Positions 59,160-64,000 of a DNA stretch of 64,000 nucleotides are shown piece by piece. The stretch comes from Hydractinia symbiolongicarpus (taxonomy: Eukaryota; Cnidaria; Hydrozoa; Anthoathecata; Hydractiniidae). The stretch covers positions 4,464,001 through 4,528,000 of the forward strand of contig NC_079882.1 of assembly GCF_029227915.1 (NCBI RefSeq), in the 5' to 3' direction. How positions within the stretch are numbered: position 1 is the first letter of the stretch; each line of letters starts with the position of its first letter. The notes beneath the pieces are model-generated. The model was not told the origin of the DNA, made no database searches, and was given only the letters and a program-made list of their open reading frames with translations. The translations under genes were made by a program, and so were the position numbers.

Positions 59160-60241
59160 AACAGCATGGAGACACCACGGCTACGGCCAGAAAGTCGGCG
59201 AATTATACGATCAAATTAGAAAGGATCCGAGGATGAGGGTGGTGGAAGTCTATGTGATCCCCTATGATAGATTTCGTTTAGAAGGAAAACGTCTTTTCTT
59301 TAGGGGCGCAGATATTACCATAGAAATATATAAGGATACTGGTGATTTACAAAGCGCTGGGGCCATTATAAGGGGTGGATTTCATACGGGAATTGGGTTT
59401 TAAAAAGATTGTCACTACCACGCCCAACAAGGGTTGTAAAGTAGAGGCCTAGATTCTTATCTGAGATGTTAATGTCCTTGTGAATAGGGGTGAAGAGGAG
59501 ACCCCGGTGAAGGAGGGGGGGGGGGTGAGATAATTCAGATGAAAATGTAGATACCTCATTTGCTGGCATCGACTATGAGGAGGATATTAATATAGGAGGA
59601 TTAAAATCCGAAATTGAAACCTTGCGGAAGAACATCGGGGAAGTGAAAGATAAAATTTTAAAATATGGTATTGAAATAAATAAAAAGGAGCTTCGTCTAA
59701 AAGAAGTCAAGAAGCAGAAGGCCGGGGTGCGAAGGATTCAGGACATTGCGAGCTTGCGATTGAGATTGATAAATTGAAGAATGATAGGAAGGTTGCACTG
59801 GGTAGACAGGGTCTGCTTTCCTACGAGATTTTTAAACATCTGAAGAATATTAAGTCTGAGTTGATAAAAATTGTCGGAGATGACATGGACTTGCTTGAAA
59901 AGCTTAAAACTCTTTTCCGGGAGCAGGGTCTGACTATAGCTAGTATAGTGTCTGCTATCGGTATACTGGTTTCCACCATTGCACTTGCCGTTACAGGAGG
60001 AAAGGGTGCAGTGGCAGGTGCTGCCGGGGGAAGTGCCGCGTGAGGTGAAGGATTTGTGGAGGAACAGCTTGAGAGGCTTGGAAACTTCCTGAAATACCTG
60101 ATGGGCAAGGGAGGTATTGCATTACCAGGGCTCATCGGTACTGTAGTCTTCTTCTTTCTGAGGGTAGTGTCAACTATCGTGAAATATGCAGCCAAGCATC
60201 TGTACATGGCGTGCCATTCCTTCTTAAAGTTCCTATATTGA
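59160..60241 (+). pseudogene. viral coiled-coil protein with a membrane segment
   Basis: Pieces in order: a globular part with VVEVYVIPYDRFRLEGKRLF and a SAGAIIRGGF ending; a broken linker with a poly-G run (about 59,518-59,526); a long coiled coil (EIETLRKNIGEVKDKILKYG...; KELRLKEVKKQKAG); LLSYEIFKHLKNIKSELIKI; the block LREQGLTI-like FREQGLTIASIVSAIGILVS, which is a hydrophobic membrane helix; a Gly/Ala-rich hinge; and, after an in-frame TGA at 60,041-60,043, a second hydrophobic segment (ALPGLIGTVVFFF). The same arrangement (coiled coil, REQG, TM, PGxIG, TM) occurs in cnidarian Polinton-like elements. Function unknown. Confidence 0.65.
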
Positions 60242-60718
60242 CATTCTGTAATATGTACCTGAGGGTAATAGTTTTTGTCTTGCACATACACAGATGAAAT
60301 AGCCAGGATAGCACTGGCTTGGCAGGGTTCATTGTAGGGTACTGGCATACCATGGAATTTAGTTGTGATCGTATCCTTGTAGTATTTGAGTGTAGCGTTC
60401 ACGTAACGGTCCTTTTCACAGGCTTCACGCAACCCAATCGGGGTACTCTTCACAATTAAGACTCATCGCTGCTACTGCATTGGCGTTGTACTGGGTCACT
60501 CCATGTGAGGACCAGATTTTAGGTGTCTTTACACTGAGGGCTACCACAAGGTCCCGCGTATGGTACCCTACTATATGCCGTTGATCCTTACCCCCATTGG
60601 CAGGAATAGAATCTGACACTGTCAGGTAGTTCATGTTGGTATCGTTGATTTCCGCCCCCTTGGTAGCAAAGGAGTAGAATAATTTGGGGTTGACAAGCTC
60701 ATTCTCAAATTGTAGCAT
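60190..60718 (-). pseudogene. viral protein of unknown function (YYPQVHITECQYR)
   Basis: Two frames (60,425-60,718 and the following frame, with a shift near 60,440) give MLQFENELVNPKLFYSF, MNYLTVSDSIPANGGK, HIVGYHTRDLVVALSVKTPK, a PIGLREACEKD turn and a C-terminal YYPQVHITECQYRNFKKEW. I recognise this as a protein found with the capsid in related elements but know no function. It overlaps the coiled-coil gene tail on the other strand. Confidence 0.6.
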
Positions 60719-60911
60719 CTTGTTTAATGTATATTTCGAACGACTTCAGAGAATTGCATGTCATTGTACATGCGCAGCCGCCCCCATTATACGTGATATA
60801 TTCATGACAACAGTACCTACACAACATTTTACCGCTTAACACAAACCTATGTCCGCAGGTACATCTATCATACTCGTCAAGTACCCTTTCACAGTCCTTA
60901 CATTGTTCCAT
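60705..60911 (-). CDS. Cys-rich small viral protein
   Basis: 68 codons: starts MEQCKDCERVLDEYDRCTCG and continues CRYCCHEY and GGCACTMTC. Two CxxC pairs and CTCGH fit one or two zinc-binding sites (zinc-ribbon-like). No specific function known. The start overlaps nothing; the stop overlaps the next gene's start by four codons. The frame is intact. Confidence 0.55.
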   Translation of the reverse strand: MEQCKDCERVLDEYDRCTCGHRFVLSGKMLCRYCCHEYITYNGGGCACTMTCNSLKSFEIYIKQDATI

Positions 60912-60924
60912 TTATATTAATATT

Positions 60925-61149
60925 CTAGGTATTAAGACGATCCCATAGGTCTTGAATCCTCTGCCTATTATATTTCTCCCTTTCCGATTCTTGTATCATG
61001 GCCAACGCCTTTAGCGGCATGCCGCTAATGGCGTTGCGCAGGGAGATACCAATACCGGCTATAAATGTCATGATTACCACAGTTCCAAAGCTATTGAATT
61101 TTGATTGACAGTTAATACACATTTTATTAGTAGTATTATCATACAACAA
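60925..61149 (-). CDS. small viral membrane protein
   Basis: 74 codons. N-terminal CxxC (MCINCQSKFN), then a hydrophobic segment (FGTVVIMTFIAGIGISL) followed by a charged amphipathic tail (MIQESEREKYNRQRIQDLW). A single-pass membrane protein is likely; function unknown. Intact frame. Confidence 0.5.
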   Translation of the reverse strand: MLYDNTTNKMCINCQSKFNSFGTVVIMTFIAGIGISLRNAISGMPLKALAMIQESEREKYNRQRIQDLWDRLNT

Positions 61150-61167
61150 AAATTGTAAGATAACGTT

Positions 61168-61833
61168 TCAATCCAGCCCTAAAAATTCCTTTTGCGTCTC
61201 GCCCCCCTCCCCCCCCCCCCCTCTCAAATCTGACGAGGCGCCTCCGGTACGGGGAAGGCCTTCTACGATGAGGGCCCTGTTGCACATGTCTTGTATGTAC
61301 CAATCTGGTACATACTCGAGCGCGCCGAGATTCTTTTCAACAGCCTTGTTACACATGTTTTGCGTCTTGAACTTGTCAGGGACATATTTGAGCACCGGCC
61401 CGTACTTTTCAGCGGCCTTGTTGCACATGCCATGCATTTTGAATTGATCCGGCACCTTGTAGAGCATAAGGGGATCTTTTTCAACAGCCTCATGTTATAG
61501 CGAACACACTACGATGGAGTACACGCTATACGATGGAGAGCATGTCGAAAACAAGTGCGAAAGAAGAACTGTAAATATTATTATTTTTGAGAATAGATTA
61601 TGTTGAACACATGTGTCCTCAGTTTTTAACACCTCGTTAAACATGCCTCGCCTCGACGACCTTTTTAGGACATAAATGAATAGGTAGGGATACTTTTCAA
61701 CGACCCTATTGCACATGTCCTGCGTTTTGAACTTATCCAACACATATTTGAGTAGATGGGGCTCCTCCCCAACGGCTTTGTTGCACATGTCCTGCGTCTT
61801 GGCATGGTCCGGAATACTGTGAAACCAACTCAT
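61168..61833 (-). pseudogene. repeat protein with (M)CNKAVEK motif, disrupted by an insertion
   Basis: Starts MSWFHSIPDHAKTQDMCNKA and continues with repeats of the type YVPDKFKTQxMCNKAVEK, about 33-35 residues each. At least six or seven copies occur across two frames (61,495-61,833; 61,168-61,467). The repeat resembles DUF4116-like helical repeats found in viral and eukaryotic proteins. A ~130-bp foreign segment (about 61,495-61,625) and poly-C runs (61,203-61,222) break the frame. Function unknown. Confidence 0.6.
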
Positions 61834-62573
61834 CTCTATTATATTTCAACAAAGTCCAAAGATTACACAGTTATTCCCGTCTTTACTGTGCATGCGTTGA
61901 TTTTTGATGACGTCAGCATTTTATAGGGAATTCTCTCTGCGCTAGAAATTTTAAACTCATTTGCTGCATTTTATGACGTCATTGAACATTATGGAATTAA
62001 CCATACTCAATGCTGTATGATAGGGATATATCCTTGAAATCCTTAGCTCAACACTGCATGGTACCGCAGGGTACTGGATATTCAGGGACTTGCTGTGACG
62101 TCACTGCGTTCGCGCACGCGACTGCGCCAGAAGGAACATTTTATATTCTCTCCGGTTATGGAAAAGAGACAACAGGCGTTGGGAACGAGGTTGGCTCCAT
62201 GCTACACTAGTTTAGAGTCTAGGCTATGGTGTGCTGAAAACGGGGAATATAAAGAATAAAAATCATTATCTCCACAAGATATGGGAAAGTACTTAGGTCT
62301 AACGCATGTTGAATATATATTTCCAATACGTGGACGACACTAACCGTTTTTTCCTTTGCCTGCTTTATGGTCCCCGTGACGCGTGGTCCGCAAAATGAGT
62401 TTCTAAATTTCCGGACTGGAATTTATCACATAATCTTGGCCACAGATTGGAAATTCGCTATTCACCCCAACGATAATTTTGAGTCGATCGAAACTATTTA
62501 TCACCCTTCGTATGATAAGAATCATATTCTATAGGACATATGACAGGTGCCTAAATAGTTTGTGGATTGAGTC
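61834..62573. promoter_or_regulatory. promoter region of the SMAP gene with three CRE palindromes
   Basis: Perfect TGACGTCA sites at 61,908-61,915, 61,974-61,981 and 62,096-62,103, all within 200 bp, and a GC-rich CG-containing stretch (62,105-62,125). The ATG of the ArfGAP follows at 62,574. A CREB/ATF-bound promoter is likely from the sites; the transcription start was not located. The sites also adjoin the viral remnant. Confidence 0.55.
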
Positions 62574-62688
62574 ATGTCAACAAGAGCTGAAAAAGCTCTA
62601 AAGGCCCAGAAAGAAAAGCATCACGCAATTCTCAGGGAATTGGTTAAAGCGACATCTAACAAAACATGCGCTGATTGTTTGGCTAAAG
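62574..62688 (+). CDS. SMAP: SMAP-type ArfGAP, first exon (rest lies beyond the window)
   Basis: Reads MSTRAEKALKAQKEKHHAIL, then ELVKATSNKTCADCLAKG, ending AAAG|gtgagg in phase 1. This matches the start of SMAP1/SMAP2 ArfGAPs, including the first two Cys of the ArfGAP zinc finger (CADC). SMAP proteins activate GTP hydrolysis on Arf6/Arf1 and act in clathrin-coated vesicle traffic. Start chosen as the first ATG in frame. The next exon (expected CxxC and RCAGIHR block) is not found in the remaining 1.3 kb. Confidence 0.85.
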
Positions 62689-63739
62689 GTGAGGGAAGTC
62701 GTATTAACTAATTTAGTACTTATATCCTAATCCAGTTCTCCACTATCCTATACAGAATTCTCATATAGCAACATTATTTCGACTATTTTGATTGATCACA
62801 TTCACATTTTCTCTGTCAATGCAGTACTCTGGGCAGATAGAATTGTTAGCAGTGCCTTTTTTTATAAAATTTGATACGTCAATAAGGATCTTTGGATTTT
62901 TTATTCAATGATTAAATAATTTGCTAGTAAAATTTGATATTAGGCATTGGTTATACACACATCTCTCAAATAATTAGGCATAATAAATTTTCTAAATCAG
63001 CAAATATAAATTCGGTTTCATAGCTAACTATAAAAAAAATTAGCAGCACTTGTCAGGGTGTCCAGCCTTATACTCAAAACCAGATTGAAGCACAACTTCT
63101 GGCATGTTTGTAACAATCTATATTATAGTACCCGTCTGTAATACCCGTCGGGTATATAATACCCGTCCATATGTCTGTCTGTCACACAAAAGTAACTGCA
63201 GTAGCGAGATACATGAAAAGCTGTAAATAAAGGATGGGTGAACCCAACGATTTATCCAGGGGCCACCGACTAGTATTTTATAATGACGAGGTTTAAACTA
63301 AATACAATGAAATTAAACAAACACAAAAATTGAATTCTTTAAAATGTATATAAATATCTTAGAACGAAAAGAGCTTTTTAAAAAAATTAAAAAGACTTGT
63401 TAACTAACTCTTTAAGCTCTATAATATAAGTCCAACATCATTTTACACCGTGGGTTCCCTTTAACATAACAACTTTCAATCCTGTTCCAAGGATTTTTTT
63501 ATGCTAACAGATCTTCACTAAGCAGGAAATAGCCCAGGTAATAGGTTTGAGAGCCACTTAAAAAAACTGATTGCCAAGGAAGAAACAAAAAAAATTGAAT
63601 CTTTTAATCTTACTAAGATAAGTAAGCACACTCCATTACTGGCAGGGCTTTTTTACACAGTATTGGGTTTATTGTCTCTTGTTTAGGTGAAGGGTCTCCT
63701 TAAGAGACAAGAGAGGAGTTGAACGTCCTCCACCATACC
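62689..63739 (+). other. first intron of the SMAP gene
   Basis: AT-rich intron; no second exon is seen. Around 63,125-63,180 the triple ACCCGTC repeat followed by TGTCTGTCTGTCAC and a ccgactagtattttat ending (63,267-63,282) suggest a small repeat element. Confidence 0.5.
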
Positions 63740-64000
63740 TTAGTTTAAAGGGGCGATTGTGGAAGTCCCATGAAATGCCACATAGTGATGGTGTCACTTT
63801 AAAAAACACCCAGTCCGGTCTGTGAACGGTTGGCGCTAGGAAGGGCATCCAGCTCTAAAACAATGCCAAAACTCTTTATTAATGGCCGTAAGAATAGTTA
63901 ATCAGACAAACTGCGTAAACGGGGCTGGAACTCTAAGTTGTGAAGGTGTCGCGCACTGTAGGACAGATGTCAGATGTGAGCATCGTCAGACCGTTACCCA
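63740..64000 (+). repeat. RTE-type LINE 3'-UTR-like sequence
   Basis: Contains GAACGGTTGGCGCTAGGAAG followed by GGCATCCAGCTCTAAAACA, the conserved 3' region of the RTE-like elements whose coding tail is at 13,461-14,030. The copy continues past the window end. Confidence 0.6.

Larger units (their letters stand above)
56383..61833. mobile_element. decayed Polinton/adintovirus-like element (partial)
   Basis: A block visibly richer in G+C than its surroundings. It holds, in order, a type-B DNA polymerase N-terminus (+), a major-capsid-like gene (-), a coiled-coil/membrane gene (+), a gene with a YYPQVHITECQYR block (-), a Cys-rich small gene (-), a small membrane-protein gene (-) and a repeat-protein gene (-). 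The polymerase and capsid are recognisable as cnidarian Polinton/adintovirus types. Integrase, packaging ATPase, protease and the polymerase palm are absent, all the longer frames are broken, and no terminal inverted repeats were found. It is an ancient, partly deleted insertion, not a functional virus. Confidence 0.8.

Noticed and set aside
59821-60189. C-terminal continuation of the minus-strand frame below 60,190
   Set aside because: It overlaps the plus-strand coiled-coil gene and has low-complexity antisense composition (Pro/Ala/Ser), so the real minus-strand gene probably ends near 60,190.
63120-63290. telomere-like or regulatory TACCCGTC repeat
   Set aside because: Only three or four imperfect copies followed by a TGTCTG run and a repeat-like end; more likely part of a dispersed repeat.

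Overview
This is a strongly AT-rich, intron-containing animal genome window, most likely cnidarian (AT-richness and repeat content suggest a hydrozoan). The basis is animal-specific genes with GT-AG introns (a neuron-navigator gene, a SMAP-type ArfGAP, a macro-domain gene), several classes of eukaryotic transposons, and a decayed Polinton/adintovirus-like insertion whose capsid and polymerase sequences resemble those in coral and hydrozoan genomes. The species cannot be fixed from the sequence alone.

Layout. 1-13.4 kb is gene-poor and built of repeats: a possible TIR element (1.9-2.9 kb), two roughly 1-kb MITE-like elements (3.18-4.24 and 7.47-8.46 kb) sharing an internal ~53-bp minisatellite, a SINE copy, and a broken CR1/Jockey-like LINE on the minus strand (8.47-12.44 kb), itself split by a third minisatellite MITE (10.35-11.44 kb). 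The 3' end of a second LINE (RTE-like) lies at 13.4-14.03 kb. A plus-strand macro-domain gene (OARD1/TARG1-like ADP-ribosyl hydrolase fold) runs from about 14.1 to 21.17 kb; its 5.4-kb last intron holds a Harbinger-type MITE, a 36-bp VNTR and another MITE. 21.2-27.9 kb is intergenic, with Tigger-like, SINE and inverted-repeat elements.

The dominant gene is a neuron navigator (NAV/UNC-53/sickie family) on the minus strand, 27,893-47,724. I could assemble 20 coding exons with compatible phases and GT/AG borders into a predicted protein of 2464 residues. The N-terminal ~2000 residues are low-complexity, Ser/Asn/Lys-rich sequence and the C-terminus is a NAV-type AAA ATPase. Its promoter side carries a long inverted repeat enclosing a Penelope GIY-YIG scrap, then a fourth minisatellite MITE with an LTR-like insertion.

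50-55.8 kb holds a 5'-truncated Penelope-like retroelement, then three head-to-tail copies of a ~0.6-0.74-kb repeat studded with perfect TGACGTCA palindromes, and a degenerate GTAGTAGAG minisatellite. 56.4-61.8 kb is the visibly more GC-rich Polinton/adintovirus-like remnant: an N-terminal DNA polymerase B fragment (+), a major-capsid-like gene (-), a coiled-coil/membrane protein gene (+), and a run of small minus-strand genes including a Cys-rich protein and a repeat protein with an MCNKAVEK motif. Every longer frame is interrupted. Between it and the first exon of a SMAP-type ArfGAP (62,574, +) lies a short stretch with three perfect CRE palindromes. The window ends in repeats, including an RTE 3'-UTR-like sequence.
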